A stretch of DNA of 64,000 bases, taken from Microbacterium sp. BH-3-3-3. Its GTDB lineage: Bacteria; Actinomycetota; Actinomycetes; Actinomycetales; Microbacteriaceae. The DNA is taken from the NCBI RefSeq assembly GCF_001792815.1, contig NZ_CP017674.1, positions 3,286,001 through 3,350,000 on the forward strand. The letters run 5' to 3'. Within the stretch, counting starts at the first letter, position 1. Every line of letters starts with the position of its first letter. The notes below the pieces were generated by a model that did no database searches, was not told the origin of the DNA, and worked only from the letters and a program-made list of their open reading frames with translations. The position numbers and the translations under genes are program-made. This document shows positions 45,373 to 56,038 of this stretch, piece after piece.

Positions 45373-46227
45373 ATGAGCCAGAAGACAACGCTTCGCACGG
45401 TGTCCACCGCCCTCGCCGCCTCGACGGTCGTCCTGCTCCTCGCGGGGTGCGTCGGACAGAGCAGCTCCGAACCCTCCGCCTCGACCCCGCCCGCATCTCC
45501 GAGCCGCCCGTCCGTCACGTCTTCGGCCCCGGCTTCGCCCTCCGCCGACGGGGTGAGCGAATCGGAGGCCGTGAGCCTCGTCGAGGACTACCTGACGGCG
45601 TTCCAGGAGGAGCGTTTCGCCGACGCCTACACGCTGCTGTCCGAGGGGGCGCAGTCGATCGCGGGGCCCGCCGAACGGTTCGCCGACACGGCCGTCGGCG
45701 GGTTCGTCCGCGTCGACGACGCCACCGGATATCTCGGAACGGACGGCGTGATCACCGCGGGGCCGGGGCCGGTCGACGGCGTGGTCCTCGTCACGGCCGT
45801 CGCCGACCGCCACGCCGATGCGTGGATCGTGCGGGACACGCCGGAAGGCCCCCGCATCGACGATGCCGGCGTTCCCCTCACCGGACAGAGCCCGTACGAG
45901 TGGGTGAATCCCGCCTCCGGGCCCGAAGACATCCGCGACGTGACGCCCGTGGACCCCACGGCACCCGCCGCGATCGTCTTCGCCGATCGGGGAGACGGCG
46001 CCGAGGACGGTGCCAGCCTCGTGGGTGATCCGGATCAGATCGTCGCCTACATCGGCACGACGGAGGTCACCGCCTCCGCTGCGGCCTCCGAGTCGCAGCG
46101 CCGGTGGGACATCGCCCTCGACAGTGTCGTGCCCTCGGCCGACGTGCAGCCCCTCACCGTCGCCTGGAGGGTCAGCGACGACATCGACGTCTGGCGCACC
46201 AGCACCACGCCCCTGTACACCGGGTGA
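45373..46227 (+). CDS. Lipoprotein, unknown function
   Basis: 284 residues. A signal peptide with lipobox VVLLLAGC (lipidated Cys about residue 27) is followed by a Ser/Pro-rich spacer (to about 60) and then a folded domain starting SEAVSLVEDYLTAFQEERFADAYTLL, an NTF2-like or DUF4878-type opening. The rest contains a second beta-rich region. Exported to the outer face of the membrane. No catalytic motif seen. The family is not recognised with confidence. Confidence 0.75.
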   Translation: MSQKTTLRTVSTALAASTVVLLLAGCVGQSSSEPSASTPPASPSRPSVTSSAPASPSADGVSESEAVSLVEDYLTAFQEERFADAYTLLSEGAQSIAGPAERFADTAVGGFVRVDDATGYLGTDGVITAGPGPVDGVVLVTAVADRHADAWIVRDTPEGPRIDDAGVPLTGQSPYEWVNPASGPEDIRDVTPVDPTAPAAIVFADRGDGAEDGASLVGDPDQIVAYIGTTEVTASAAASESQRRWDIALDSVVPSADVQPLTVAWRVSDDIDVWRTSTTPLYTG

Positions 46228-46305
46228 GGGGAGTCCGGGGCCCGCGGCGGTGAGGGCGACGTGGGCGATCGAGGCCGCGGCATCCGGTGTCGTGAACCGC
46301 GGGGC

Positions 46306-46336
46306 TGGACAGAGCGCAGCGGGCCTCCGCTAGGCT
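46306..46336 (+). promoter_or_regulatory. Promoter of the gcv operon
   Basis: TGGACA (46306-46311), 19-bp spacer, TAGGCT (46331-46336), 35 bp before the first aptamer. The transcript thus starts just upstream of the riboswitch. Confidence 0.5.
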
Positions 46337-46368
46337 GACCCCACAAGTCCACACCGGCCCCATGATCG

Positions 46369-46577
46369 ATGCGGGAGAGCTCCGGCGAACGCAGCCGGGC
46401 ACCGAAGGAGCAAGCCTCCCCGCCAATCTCTCAGGTACGCGTACCGCGTCGATCGGGCCACTCTGGAAAGTGATCCGGGTGCACCGCGCCGGATCCGCCG
46501 ACGGTGAAAGCCCGCCATCCTGTTCATCGAACGGATGCCGTGGCGAAACTCTCAGGCCCATGACAGAGGGGGAGTTC
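46369..46577 (+). ncRNA. Tandem glycine riboswitch (two aptamers)
   Basis: First aptamer from GCGGGAGAGC (46371-46380) through GCACCGAAGGAGCAA, CGCCAATCTCTCAGG and CACTCTGGAAAG; second from CGACGGTGAAAGCCCGCC to GCGAAACTCTCAGGCCC and TGACAGAGGGGG. These are the hallmark blocks of the gcvT riboswitch, here with both aptamers. Glycine binding turns on gcvT-gcvH-gcvP. The 47 nt to the gcvT ATG form the expression platform; no clear terminator there, so control is probably on translation. Confidence 0.95.
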
Positions 46578-46624
46578 TCCAGGCGCCGACCGGCGTCTGT
46601 CCGTCATCGCGAACGGCAGAACTC

Positions 46625-47812
46625 ATGACCGACACCCCCGCACCTCCACGCTCGTCGCCGCTGCACGATCGGCACGAGGCCCTCGGCGCCTCGTTCACCG
46701 ACTTCGGCGGCTGGAACATGCCCGTGCGCTACACCTCCGACCTCGCCGAGCATCACGCGGTGCGCACGGCCGCGGGCCTGTTCGACATCTCGCACATGGC
46801 CGAGTTCTGGGTGCAGGGCGGCCGCGCCGCGGACTTCCTCGACTTCGTGCTCGCCGGCCGCATCTCCACGATGCGCATCGGCAAGGCCAAGTACTCCCTC
46901 GTTCTGGCCGACGACGGCGGAATCGTGGACGACGTCATCGTCTACCGCACCGGTGAGGACTACTTCCTGGTGATCGCCAACGCCGGAAATCGGGATGCCG
47001 TGGCCGCGGCGTTCGACGGTGCCCGCGCCACGTGGTCGTCGGCGCAGGCGTTCCTCGACGGCCCCCTCGAGGGCACCGATTACGCCGTGACGTCCGGTGG
47101 GGCGATCCCGCGGGTCGAAGACGTCACCGATCAGCTCGCGCTCATCGCCCTCCAGGGCCCCGAGGCCCTCGGCATCCTGAGCTCCACCCCGGGGGTCGAG
47201 ATCACCGGCACCGCCCTGGACGAGTTGGGCTACTACGCCTGGACCGACGGCACCTTCCAGGGCGCCTCACTGTTCGTGGCCCGCACCGGGTACACCGGCG
47301 AGGACGGCTACGAGCTGCTCATCCCCACCGCCCAGGCCGGCGCCCTCTGGGACGCCGCGCTCGCCGCGGGCGCCGATCGCGGACTGGTCCCCTGCGGCCT
47401 CGCCGCGCGCGACACGCTGCGCCTCGAGGCGGGGATGCCGCTGTACGGCCACGAGCTCTCGCGCGACATCGTTCCCGCGCAGGCCGGCCTCGGCCGCGTC
47501 GTCGCCGTCGACAAAGAGGCGTTCGTCGGCAAGGACGGCGTGGCGTCGAGCCCCGCCGACGCCCCCGTGCTCGTCGGGCTCGTGTCGGAGGGCCGTCGCG
47601 CGGGCCGCGCCGGTTACTCCGTGCTCCGCGGCGATGACACCGTCGGCGAGATCACCAGCGGTGCCCTGAGCCCCACCCTCGGCCACCCCGTGGCCATGGC
47701 TTTCGTCACGCCGTCGGCGAGCGAGCCCGGAACCGAACTGACCATCGACGTGCGCGGAACCCGCATCCCCGCCATCGTCACCGCCCTTCCCTTCTATCGG
47801 AGAAACGCATGA
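46625..47812 (+). CDS. gcvT: Glycine cleavage system T protein (aminomethyltransferase)
   Basis: 395 residues. Transfers the methylene of the H-protein-bound aminomethyl group to tetrahydrofolate, releasing ammonia. Recognisable: [64 protein letters not shown] (catalytic Asp nearby). Homology begins at ATG 46625; the open frame upstream is inside the riboswitch. Its stop overlaps gcvH (ATGA). Confidence 0.96.
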   Translation: MTDTPAPPRSSPLHDRHEALGASFTDFGGWNMPVRYTSDLAEHHAVRTAAGLFDISHMAEFWVQGGRAADFLDFVLAGRISTMRIGKAKYSLVLADDGGIVDDVIVYRTGEDYFLVIANAGNRDAVAAAFDGARATWSSAQAFLDGPLEGTDYAVTSGGAIPRVEDVTDQLALIALQGPEALGILSSTPGVEITGTALDELGYYAWTDGTFQGASLFVARTGYTGEDGYELLIPTAQAGALWDAALAAGADRGLVPCGLAARDTLRLEAGMPLYGHELSRDIVPAQAGLGRVVAVDKEAFVGKDGVASSPADAPVLVGLVSEGRRAGRAGYSVLRGDDTVGEITSGALSPTLGHPVAMAFVTPSASEPGTELTIDVRGTRIPAIVTALPFYRRNA

Positions 47813-48183
47813 CCGACCTCACCGCCCTCAGCTACACGTCCGAGCACGAGTGGATCTCCCTCGAGGGGGACATCGCGACCGTCGGCATCACCGACTTCGC
47901 CGCCGACAAGCTCGGCGACGTCGTCTTCGTCGAGCTGCCCGGCGCCGACTCCGCGGTCGCCGCGGGCGACGTCTGCGGCGAGATCGAGTCGACCAAGTCG
48001 GTCGGCGAGCTCTACGCCCCTCTCACCGGCACCGTCGTCGAGGTGAACGACGCGGTCGTCGACGACCCCTCGCTCGTCAACGCCGAGCCGTTCGCCGGCG
48101 GGTGGCTCATCAAGATCCGCGTCGAGGGCGATCTGCCCGAGGGCCTCCTCGACCGCGCCGCGTACGAGGAACTCACCGCATGA
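47809..48183 (+). CDS. gcvH: Glycine cleavage system H protein
   Basis: 124 residues. The lipoyl lysine is K63 in [11 protein letters not shown]; the conserved Ser/Glu context and [19 protein letters not shown] are typical. It shuttles the aminomethyl group among P, T and L proteins. The stop overlaps the gcvP start (ATGA). No L-protein gene (lpd) is in this window. Confidence 0.97.
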   Translation: MTDLTALSYTSEHEWISLEGDIATVGITDFAADKLGDVVFVELPGADSAVAAGDVCGEIESTKSVGELYAPLTGTVVEVNDAVVDDPSLVNAEPFAGGWLIKIRVEGDLPEGLLDRAAYEELTA

Positions 48184-51059
48184 GCACCCTCCTTCCCGCG
48201 CGGACCGATACCGCCGCGCCCGCCGTCTTCGTCGATCGCCACATCGGCATCGACGCCGACGCCCAAGCCCACATGCTCGAGGTCGTCGGGTACGACAGCG
48301 TCGAGGCGCTCGTCGAGACCGCCGTCCCGGCATCCATCCACGTGCAGCAGCGCGCGACCAGCTCGATCCCGACCGCGGCCACCGAGGCCGAGGCGCTGGC
48401 GGAGCTGCGGGAGCTCGCCTCCGCGAACCGCTCGGCGCGCCCGCTGATCGGGCTGGGGTACTACGACACCTTCACCCCCTCGGTGATCGCCCGCAACGTG
48501 CTCGAGAACCCCTCGTGGTACACCGCGTACACGCCCTACCAGCCCGAGATCTCGCAGGGTCGGCTCGAAGCTCTCATCAATTTCCAGACGATGGTGACCG
48601 ACCTGACGGGCCTTGCCACGGCGAACGCCTCGATGCTCGACGAGTCGACCGCGGTCGTCGAGGGCATGCTCGTCGCACGTCGGGCATCGAAGGCGAAGAC
48701 CGACGTCTTCCTCGTCGACGTCGATGCCCTGCCGCAGACCAAGGCGCTGCTGCACCACCGCGCCGCGGCCGTCGGCATCCGCATCGAGGAGACCTCGTTC
48801 GCGGGGGAGCTGCCCGAGGCGTTCGGTGCGTTCGTGCAGTACCCCGGCGCCACGGGGCGCGTGTGGGACTTCTCGGCCGTCGCCGAGACGGTGCACGCCG
48901 CCGGGGGCCTGGTCGTGGCCGCCGCCGACCTGCTCGCCCTGACCCTGCTGCGCTCGCCCGGCGCCCTCGGCGCCGACGTCGCGGTCGGGACGACCCAGCG
49001 CTTCGGTGTTCCGCTCGGCTTCGGCGGGCCGCACGCGGGCTACATGGCCGTGCGGGCGGGCCTCGAACGCCAGCTCCCCGGGCGCCTCGTGGGCGTGTCG
49101 CAGGATGCCGTGGGAGCCCCCGCGTACCGCCTGTCGCTGCAGACGCGCGAACAGCACATCCGTCGCGAGAAGGCGACCTCGAACATCTGCACCGCCCAGG
49201 TGCTGCTGGCCGTGATGGCGGCGATGTACGCGGTGTACCACGGCCCGCAGGGGCTGCGGGGGATCGCGACGCGCGTCGCGCGGAAGGCCGACATCCTGGC
49301 ATCCGCCCTGCGTTCGTACGACCTGACGCTGGCGAGCGATGCGTTCTTCGACACCGTGCGCGTGCACGTGCCGGGGCGCGCCCAAGACGTGGTCGACCGG
49401 GCGCGCGAGCGCGGCTATCAGCTGCTGTGGGTCGACGATGCGACCGTGGGGGTCTCGGTGGACGAGACGACGACGGATGCCGACCTCGCGGCCGTCCTCG
49501 ACGCGTTCGGCCTCGCGAGCGACGACCTGCCCGAGGGCGTGGCGCTCCGCGGCGTGGACGAGGCGCTGCACCGCGACGACGAGTACCTCACGCACCCCGT
49601 CTTCCATACTCACCGCAGCGAGACGGCCATGATGCGGTACCTCAAGAGCCTCGCCGATCGCGACTACGCGCTCGATCGCGGCATGATCCCGCTGGGGTCG
49701 TGCACGATGAAGCTGAACGCGGCGACCGAGATGGCCGCGGTGTCGTGGCCGGAGTTCTCGCGCGTGCACCCGTTCGCCCCCGAGGCCGACGTGCACGGCT
49801 ACCTCGAGATGATCGAGCAGCTCGAGCGCTGGCTCGCCGAGGTCACCGGCTACGACGCCGTCTCGCTGCAGCCGAACGCCGGCTCGCAGGGCGAGCTCGC
49901 GGGACTCCTCGCCATCCGCGGCTACCACCTCGCGAACGGCGACACCGAGCGCACGGTGTGCCTCATCCCCTCGTCGGCGCACGGCACGAACGCGGCCTCG
50001 GCGATCCTGGCGGGCATGAAGGTCGTCGTCGTCGCCTGCGACGAGGCCGGGAACGTCGACCTCGACGATCTGCGGGCCAAGATCGCCCAGCACGCCGAGT
50101 CGCTCTCGGCGCTGATGATCACGTACCCCTCGACCCACGGCGTGTACGAGCACGACGTGCTCGAGATCACCCAGGCCGTGCACGACGCCGGTGGACAGGT
50201 GTACGTCGACGGGGCGAACCTCAACGCGCTGCTCGGCTTCGCCCGCTTCGGCGACCTGGGCGGCGACGTGTCGCACCTGAACCTTCACAAGACGTTCGCG
50301 ATCCCGCACGGCGGTGGGGGCCCGGGCGTCGGCCCGGTCGCCGCGAAGGCGCACCTCGCGCCGTTCCTGCCCTCGCATCCGTTCTCGCAGCGCGCCGACC
50401 ACGCCGGCGGCGTGTTCGACGGGGGACCCGTGTCGGCCGCGCCGCACGGGTCGGCGGGGATCCTGCCCATCTCGTGGGCGTACGTGCGCATGATGGGGGC
50501 CGAGGGGCTTCGCCAGGCCACGGCCGCGGCCGTAGTGTCGGCCAACTACATCGCCGTGCGCCTGCGCGAGCACTACCCGGTGCTGTACGCGGGCGAGGGC
50601 GGTCTGGTCGCGCACGAGTGCATCCTCGACCTGCGTCCCCTCAAGGAGCAGACCGGGGTCACCGTCGACGACGTGGCCAAGCGTCTGATCGACTACGGCT
50701 TCCACGCCCCGACGATGTCGTTCCCGGTCGCCGGCACCCTCATGGTGGAACCGACCGAGAGTGAGGACCTCGCCGAGCTCGACCGGTTCGTGGATGCCAT
50801 GATCGCGATCAAGCACGAGGCCGACGCCGTCGCCGCGGGGGAGTGGCCCGCCGACGACAACCCGCTCGTGAACGCGCCGCACACCGCCGAGACGGTGGTC
50901 GTGGGCGAGTGGGAGCACGCGTACTCGCGCGAGACCGCGGTGTACCCCGTGCGTTCTCTCATCCGCGGCAAGTACTGGCCCCCGGTACGCCGCATCGACC
51001 AGGCGTACGGCGATCGCAACCTCGTGTGCTCGTGCCCTCCGCCGGAGGCGTTCGCCTGA
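48180..51059 (+). CDS. gcvP: Glycine dehydrogenase (decarboxylating), P protein
   Basis: 959 residues, the single-chain type combining P1 and P2. PLP is bound at the lysine in [18 protein letters not shown] (about 704). Supporting blocks are [36 protein letters not shown] and [11 protein letters not shown]. It decarboxylates glycine and loads the H protein. Ends 113 bp before the next gene with its own hairpin. Confidence 0.97.
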   Translation: MSTLLPARTDTAAPAVFVDRHIGIDADAQAHMLEVVGYDSVEALVETAVPASIHVQQRATSSIPTAATEAEALAELRELASANRSARPLIGLGYYDTFTPSVIARNVLENPSWYTAYTPYQPEISQGRLEALINFQTMVTDLTGLATANASMLDESTAVVEGMLVARRASKAKTDVFLVDVDALPQTKALLHHRAAAVGIRIEETSFAGELPEAFGAFVQYPGATGRVWDFSAVAETVHAAGGLVVAAADLLALTLLRSPGALGADVAVGTTQRFGVPLGFGGPHAGYMAVRAGLERQLPGRLVGVSQDAVGAPAYRLSLQTREQHIRREKATSNICTAQVLLAVMAAMYAVYHGPQGLRGIATRVARKADILASALRSYDLTLASDAFFDTVRVHVPGRAQDVVDRARERGYQLLWVDDATVGVSVDETTTDADLAAVLDAFGLASDDLPEGVALRGVDEALHRDDEYLTHPVFHTHRSETAMMRYLKSLADRDYALDRGMIPLGSCTMKLNAATEMAAVSWPEFSRVHPFAPEADVHGYLEMIEQLERWLAEVTGYDAVSLQPNAGSQGELAGLLAIRGYHLANGDTERTVCLIPSSAHGTNAASAILAGMKVVVVACDEAGNVDLDDLRAKIAQHAESLSALMITYPSTHGVYEHDVLEITQAVHDAGGQVYVDGANLNALLGFARFGDLGGDVSHLNLHKTFAIPHGGGGPGVGPVAAKAHLAPFLPSHPFSQRADHAGGVFDGGPVSAAPHGSAGILPISWAYVRMMGAEGLRQATAAAVVSANYIAVRLREHYPVLYAGEGGLVAHECILDLRPLKEQTGVTVDDVAKRLIDYGFHAPTMSFPVAGTLMVEPTESEDLAELDRFVDAMIAIKHEADAVAAGEWPADDNPLVNAPHTAETVVVGEWEHAYSRETAVYPVRSLIRGKYWPPVRRIDQAYGDRNLVCSCPPPEAFA

Positions 51060-51074
51060 GCGCCGCGTGAGTGC

Positions 51075-51109
51075 GGCGGCGATCCCGGCCGGGTTCCGGG
51101 ATCGCCGCC
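51075..51109 (+). terminator. Terminator of the gcv operon
   Basis: Perfect 14-bp stem GGCGGCGATCCCGG / CCGGGATCGCCGCC with a 7-nt loop. Confidence 0.8.
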
Positions 51110-51159
51110 GGATCGTTCGCCCACGGCCCGGACGGGGGGTTCGCACAGGAGGCGTTTAG

Positions 51160-51165
51160 TACAGT
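51160..51165 (+). promoter_or_regulatory. -10 hexamer TACAGT, leaderless start of the first binding protein
   Basis: TACAGT, 6 nt, GTG 51172. Confidence 0.5.
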
Positions 51166-51171
51166 TCGGGT

Positions 51172-52914
51172 GTGCACCACGGGCTGACTGACCACTCACG
51201 ACCGACTCGACGACGACGCGGACGGGGGCGGTCGATCGCCCTGCTCGCCGCCTGCGCCATCGTGCTCGCCGGGTGCGCTGCGCCCGACGCGGCTCCCGCG
51301 CCCGAGCCGGAGGCACGCACCAGCCTCACGGTCGGCGTGGTCGGCAGCCTCACGAGCTTCAACGCCGAGAGTCGCACCGGCGACACGGCGGCCAACCGTG
51401 CGGTGTCCGAGCTGCTCGACGAACAACTCGGTTCGCTCGACGGCGACCTGCAGGTCGTTCCGAACGACGGCCTCGGACGCATCACCCGCGTCGAGGGCGA
51501 CCCCCTGAAGGTCAGCTACGAGCTGTTCACCGACCGCACGTGGTCGGACGGCACGCCCGTCACCCTCGACGACCTGCTGTTCGGCTGGGCGGTGTCGTCG
51601 CACTTCTTCGACGACGCCACGTACGACGCCACCGGGCAGATCGTCTCGGGCACGCGGTACTTCGACACCGCAGCCCCCGCCGACCCCAACGCGCGCACGG
51701 CGCGCCCGAGCATCGACCGTGCCGCCGACACCCTGACCCTCACCTATGACGAGCCGTTCGCCGACTGGAACCGCCAGTGGCTGCTCGATCGGCCGGTCCA
51801 CGTCGTCGCGCAGCGCGCAGGGGTCAGCGTGAAGGACCTGCTCACCGCCATCCTCACGGTCCCCGAGGGCGACCCGACGGCGCCCGTCGCCCCCAACCCC
51901 GTGCTGGCGGCCGCCGCGCAGGCCTGGAACACGGGCTTCGACGTGCCCGCGGGAACGGCTCCCGATCCGGCATCCGTCGTCGCCGCCGGCCCCTGGACCG
52001 TCGCTTCGGCCACGACGGACACCCTCACCCTGGCCCGGCGCGACAGCTACCAGGGCGCGCACTTCCCCGGGCTCGAGGGCCTCACGGTCCGTTTCTTCGC
52101 GGATCGTGCGGCGCAGCTCTCGGCGATCGAGGCGGGAATGGTCGACGTGGCGAACATCGGCGACCTCGACGAGGACGGGCTGAAGACGCTCACCGACGCC
52201 GGTCTGCAGGTGGTCACCGGGCCCACCACCGAGACCCTGCAGCTGCGGTTCGCCAACGGCACCGCCCCCGCCCTGCGAGAGGCCACCTCGCGTTCGCTTG
52301 ACCGCTCGGTGATCGTGAAGGACGCGCTGGGCACCGTGCGGCCCGACGCGCAGCCGCTGCAGTCGTTCCTGTCGTCGCCCGCGGCCGGTCAGCTCTATCG
52401 CGACCTCACCTCGGGCAACGGTGCGCCGGGAACGGGGAGCGACGTCGACGGTGCGCGCGAGGCGCTCGACGACCGCGCCGCGGTGCTGCGGGTGGGGTAC
52501 GACGCCACCGACGAGATCTCGGCGCAGGTCTTCGCGCGCATGGTGACGATGGGGGCGACCGCGGGCATCGCCGTGCGCGTCGCGACCGAGACCGAGACTC
52601 CGGATGCCACCCTCGCCTGGGTCGGAGAGGACGAGAGCCTGTATCGCTCGGCCCGCGATCGGATCGCCGAGGGGGTCGACGGGCCCGACACCGCGCGCCT
52701 GTTCGCCGGACTCACGAACGACACCGACCCGGTCGACGTGCTCGCCGCGGCGAAGAAGATCGATCAGTCGCTGTTCACCGCGTACGCCGGTGTGCCCCTG
52801 CTCGAGCGCACGGGCGCGGTCGTGACCGCCGCCGGCGTCGGGGGAGTGGCCTACACGTCGCAACCGAACGGCCTGCCGCCCGCATTCTGGACCTGGACGC
52901 CGCCGCAGCCCTGA
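51172..52914 (+). CDS. Peptide/nickel-type ABC binding lipoprotein (first of two)
   Basis: 580 residues. A 20-residue basic N-terminus precedes a signal peptide with lipobox IVLAGC (Cys about 36); then a cluster 5 (SBP_bac_5) domain with the conserved YELFTDRTWSDGTPVT and FDGWAVSS-like entrance (LLFGWAVSSHFFDDATYD). It is paralogous to the protein at 54089-55885. It is monocistronic and separated from the permeases by an antisense protease. The substrate, most likely an oligopeptide, is inferred. Confidence 0.85.
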   Translation: MHHGLTDHSRPTRRRRGRGRSIALLAACAIVLAGCAAPDAAPAPEPEARTSLTVGVVGSLTSFNAESRTGDTAANRAVSELLDEQLGSLDGDLQVVPNDGLGRITRVEGDPLKVSYELFTDRTWSDGTPVTLDDLLFGWAVSSHFFDDATYDATGQIVSGTRYFDTAAPADPNARTARPSIDRAADTLTLTYDEPFADWNRQWLLDRPVHVVAQRAGVSVKDLLTAILTVPEGDPTAPVAPNPVLAAAAQAWNTGFDVPAGTAPDPASVVAAGPWTVASATTDTLTLARRDSYQGAHFPGLEGLTVRFFADRAAQLSAIEAGMVDVANIGDLDEDGLKTLTDAGLQVVTGPTTETLQLRFANGTAPALREATSRSLDRSVIVKDALGTVRPDAQPLQSFLSSPAAGQLYRDLTSGNGAPGTGSDVDGAREALDDRAAVLRVGYDATDEISAQVFARMVTMGATAGIAVRVATETETPDATLAWVGEDESLYRSARDRIAEGVDGPDTARLFAGLTNDTDPVDVLAAAKKIDQSLFTAYAGVPLLERTGAVVTAAGVGGVAYTSQPNGLPPAFWTWTPPQP

Positions 52915-52980
52915 TCGCGAGGTCGGGCGTGGCGGTCCGACCGTCGCCGATTCAGCGCGATTCGTGCCGCCCGCGGGGCG

Positions 52981-53829
52981 TCACGGGGTGACGGTCGGCG
53001 ACGGTGTGGGCGTGACCGCGGGGGTCGGCGGGGCGAAGATCGCGGGCCACCACGCCGCTGCCAGCGGGTAGCCCACGAAGGCCACGATGTCGATGATCGT
53101 GTGCGCCACGACGAGCGGCATGACGCGGCCCCAGCGCTTGTAGCACCAGCCGAACACGAGTCCCATGACGACGTTGCCCAGCGCCGAGGGCCACCCCTGG
53201 TAGAGGTGATAGCTGCCGCGCAGCAACGCCGTCGACACGATGATCCCCGTCCACGACCAGCCGAGGCGTCGCAGGCGGTCGAAGAGGTACCCGAGGAAGA
53301 TGACCTCCTCGGTGAGCCCCGCCCGAAGGGCCGCGAGCACCAGCAGAGCGATGACCCACCACGACGAGTCCAGGGGGGCCGGAACGACGGCGATGCTCTG
53401 GCCGAGCGCGCGTCCGATCGCGTACACCCCGATCCCCGGAACGCCGATCAGCAAAAGCAGCAGCACCCCGCGCAGAATGTCGCTGCCGAACCGCCGGAAA
53501 TCCAGACCGATCCGGTGCAGCGCATTGTTCGCCGGCTCCCACAAGAGGAAGACGACGAGCGCGACCAGAGCCAGCGAGAAAGCGATGTCCAGGAACTGGT
53601 AGACGGCGTCCCAGAGCGGTTCGGCGCTGCGCGACGGATTCAACTGCGTCTGCTGCTGCGAGATGGGCGCCCGGGTCACGGTGCGCACGAATGACACCAC
53701 CGAGTAGATCGCGGACTGGCCCACGGTGACGAGCAGGACGAGGGCGATCTCCCACATCAGTCGTCGTCGTCGATACGTCGTGTCGCCCTCGCCGAGGGAG
53801 GGCGGGTCGGAGAACGAATGCCGGGTCAC
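52981..53829 (-). CDS. CPBP family intramembrane glutamic protease
   Basis: 282 residues, about seven or eight helices. Motif 1 reads GLTEEVIFLGYLF (the two Glu are present but the usual EExxxR Arg is Leu), motif 2 YHLYQGW has the first His, motif 3 VAHTIIDI the second His and Asp. Relatives process CaaX proteins or confer bacteriocin immunity. The C-terminal TPTPSPTVTP tail is disordered. It lies antisense between two transport genes. GTG 53829 follows TAGATA by 6 nt. Confidence 0.85.
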   Translation of the reverse strand: MTRHSFSDPPSLGEGDTTYRRRRLMWEIALVLLVTVGQSAIYSVVSFVRTVTRAPISQQQTQLNPSRSAEPLWDAVYQFLDIAFSLALVALVVFLLWEPANNALHRIGLDFRRFGSDILRGVLLLLLIGVPGIGVYAIGRALGQSIAVVPAPLDSSWWVIALLVLAALRAGLTEEVIFLGYLFDRLRRLGWSWTGIIVSTALLRGSYHLYQGWPSALGNVVMGLVFGWCYKRWGRVMPLVVAHTIIDIVAFVGYPLAAAWWPAIFAPPTPAVTPTPSPTVTP

Positions 53830-53835
53830 ACCGTG

Positions 53836-53841
53836 TATCTA
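53836..53841 (-). promoter_or_regulatory. -10 hexamer TAGATA of the CPBP gene
   Basis: Minus strand TAGATA then 6 nt to GTG 53829. Confidence 0.35.
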
Positions 53842-53989
53842 ACACCGGCGGGCGATGAGCGATGGGTGCGCGCAGGAGCATCGGCGGGGGATGATCGGCC
53901 GCTTCCGGGGATGACACAGAACGGGGTTGTCAGAATGCTCTACGCAACCGCGCTCAAGTTAAAGGTCTGTAACGAATTGCCCAGGAGTT

Positions 53990-54018
53990 TTGACCATCCG
54001 GAAGCCTTTATCTATCGT
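53990..54018 (+). promoter_or_regulatory. Promoter of the peptide ABC operon
   Basis: TTGACC (53990-53995), 17-bp spacer, TATCGT (54013-54018): the best sigma-70-type match in the window, in a locally AT-rich stretch, giving a leader of about 65 nt. The rest of the 259-bp gap holds no gene. Confidence 0.65.
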
Positions 54019-54088
54019 TTCGGTATCCACGGCTTCCCCCTGCCACTCGCGTGTCGGGGGTGCCCGTCCACTCTGCACTGGAGGCAAA

Positions 54089-55885
54089 GTGTCTGAAAAG
54101 ACTCGGCGCATGCGCGCCCTTACGGCGGGAGCAGGAGTCGCGGTCGCGGCTCTGGCCCTTGCCGGTTGCACCACCACCGCCACCCCCGAGGGCGGTGCGT
54201 CGTCCACCGGCGGCACCGTCACCATCGCCACGACGAACGCGTTCACCTCGTTCAACGGCGACACCCCCGAGGCCAACCTCGACACCAACGGCATGGTCGG
54301 TTACCTGACCGGTGTCAGCGGCGGCCTGGGCCTCGGTGGCTTCCAGCGTCTCGACAAGGACTTCTCGATCCTCGACAACACCGACTTCGGCACGTACGAG
54401 ACGGTCTCCGAGGACCCCCTCACGGTCAAGTACACGATCAACGAGGGTCTCACCTGGTCGGATGGCGAGCCCATCAACGCCGATGACATGCTCGTCAACT
54501 GGGCCATCAACTCGGGCTACTTCGATGACGCCAAGCTCGACCCCGCGACCAGCGAGGTCACCAACGGCGGCACGCAGTACTTCAGCCTCGCCGGCAGCAC
54601 CGCGGGTCTCGACACCACCGCCTTCCCCACGATCAGCGACGACAACATGTCGATGACGCTGGTGTACTCGCAGCCCTTCGTGGACTACGAGCTCGTCAAC
54701 CCGATCGGCAAGCCGGCCCACGTGCTCGCCGAGAAGGCCGGCGTGTCGGAGTCCGAGTTCGTCGACCTGCTCAAGTCGCTGCCCGAGGGCAACCCCGACG
54801 CGCCCGTCGCCCCCAACGCGACGCTCAAGGCCGCGGCCGACTTCTGGAACACCGGCTACGACGTCACCGCCATGCCGACCGACCAGAGCCTGCTCGTCGC
54901 GAGCGGTCCGTTCATCGTGACCGACTTCACGCCCGAGCAGAGCATCACGCTGGGCAAGAACCCCAACTACAAGGGCGAGATGTCCCCCGCGTACGACCAG
55001 CTGATCATCCGCTTCATCGGTGACTCGAACGCTCAGGTCACGGCGCTCCAGAACGGTGAGGTCCAGGCCATCCAGCCGCAGGCCTCCGCCGACACGCTGA
55101 CCGCGCTCGAGAACGCGAACGCCACGGTCCACTCGGGCAGCCAGCTCGCGTACGACCACGTCGACCTGACCTTCGGCGGTGTCTTCGCCGACGCCAACGT
55201 CCGTGAGGCCTTCCTCAAGACGATCCCGCGCCAGCAGATCCTCGACTCGATCATCAAGCCGGTCAACCCCGACGCCAACGTGCTCAACTCGCAGATCTTC
55301 CTGCCCACCGACGGCGACCAGTACACCACCGCCGTCTCCTCGAGCGGATACGACGCGTTCACCGAGCCCGACATCGAGGGCGCCAAGGCGCTGCTCAACG
55401 GTGCCACCCCGACCGTTCGCATCCTCTACAACACCAACAACCCGAACCGTGTCGACAGCTTCCGCGCCATCCAGCAGTCGGCGCAGCAGGCCGGCTTCGT
55501 GATCGAGGACGCCGGTTCGCCCGACTGGAGCAAGCTCCTCGGCAGCGGCAGCTACGACGCGTCGATCTTCGGTTGGGTCTCGCCCGGTGCCGGTAACGCC
55601 GCGCTCCCGCAGATCTTCAAGAGCGGCGGCGGCGGTAACTACAACAACTACAGCAACTCGGCCGTCGACACCCTCGTCGACGAGACCCAGGTCACGGTCG
55701 ACACGACCAAGCTGGCCGACCTCAAGGTGCAGATCGACACGGCCACGGCGAAGGACTTCTACGGTCTGCCGCTGTTCCAGTCGCCCGGTCTGTTCGCTGA
55801 CAACGGTTCCGTGACGGGCGTCGACTACTTCGGCGGCCAGACCGGCATCGTCTGGAACGCACAGGAGTGGACGCTCGCGGGTTGA
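54089..55885 (+). CDS. Peptide ABC transporter binding lipoprotein (second)
   Basis: 598 residues. GTG 54089 has GGAGG 5 nt upstream. Lipobox LALAGC (Cys about 26), then SBP_bac_5 signature region GLTWSDGEPINADDMLVNW and a long peptide-binding domain ending in WNAQEWTLAG. Codon use is strongly biased to frequent codons, suggesting high expression. It heads the operon with the permeases and double ATPase. Probable role: oligopeptide uptake. Confidence 0.92.
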   Translation: MSEKTRRMRALTAGAGVAVAALALAGCTTTATPEGGASSTGGTVTIATTNAFTSFNGDTPEANLDTNGMVGYLTGVSGGLGLGGFQRLDKDFSILDNTDFGTYETVSEDPLTVKYTINEGLTWSDGEPINADDMLVNWAINSGYFDDAKLDPATSEVTNGGTQYFSLAGSTAGLDTTAFPTISDDNMSMTLVYSQPFVDYELVNPIGKPAHVLAEKAGVSESEFVDLLKSLPEGNPDAPVAPNATLKAAADFWNTGYDVTAMPTDQSLLVASGPFIVTDFTPEQSITLGKNPNYKGEMSPAYDQLIIRFIGDSNAQVTALQNGEVQAIQPQASADTLTALENANATVHSGSQLAYDHVDLTFGGVFADANVREAFLKTIPRQQILDSIIKPVNPDANVLNSQIFLPTDGDQYTTAVSSSGYDAFTEPDIEGAKALLNGATPTVRILYNTNNPNRVDSFRAIQQSAQQAGFVIEDAGSPDWSKLLGSGSYDASIFGWVSPGAGNAALPQIFKSGGGGNYNNYSNSAVDTLVDETQVTVDTTKLADLKVQIDTATAKDFYGLPLFQSPGLFADNGSVTGVDYFGGQTGIVWNAQEWTLAG

Positions 55886-55902
55886 TGACCCGTTGATCCC
55901 TC

Positions 55903-55938
55903 GTGAGGCGCCGGAGTCGCTCGGCTCCGGCGCCTCAC
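55903..55938 (+). terminator. Intercistronic hairpin, partial terminator or mRNA stabiliser
   Basis: Perfect 14-bp stem GTGAGGCGCCGGAG / CTCCGGCGCCTCAC with an 8-nt loop, 18 bp after the binding-protein stop and 100 bp before the permease start. Placement is typical of hairpins that keep the binding protein more abundant than the permeases. Confidence 0.7.
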
Positions 55939-56038
55939 TTCGTCTGCGCGCGGCGCGCTCTCTGCGCCGCGCCCGCGACTATCCTTTCCAGGGCGCCGTC
56001 TCCGCGTCCGTCACCCGATCGAAAGAAGACCTCCCGCG

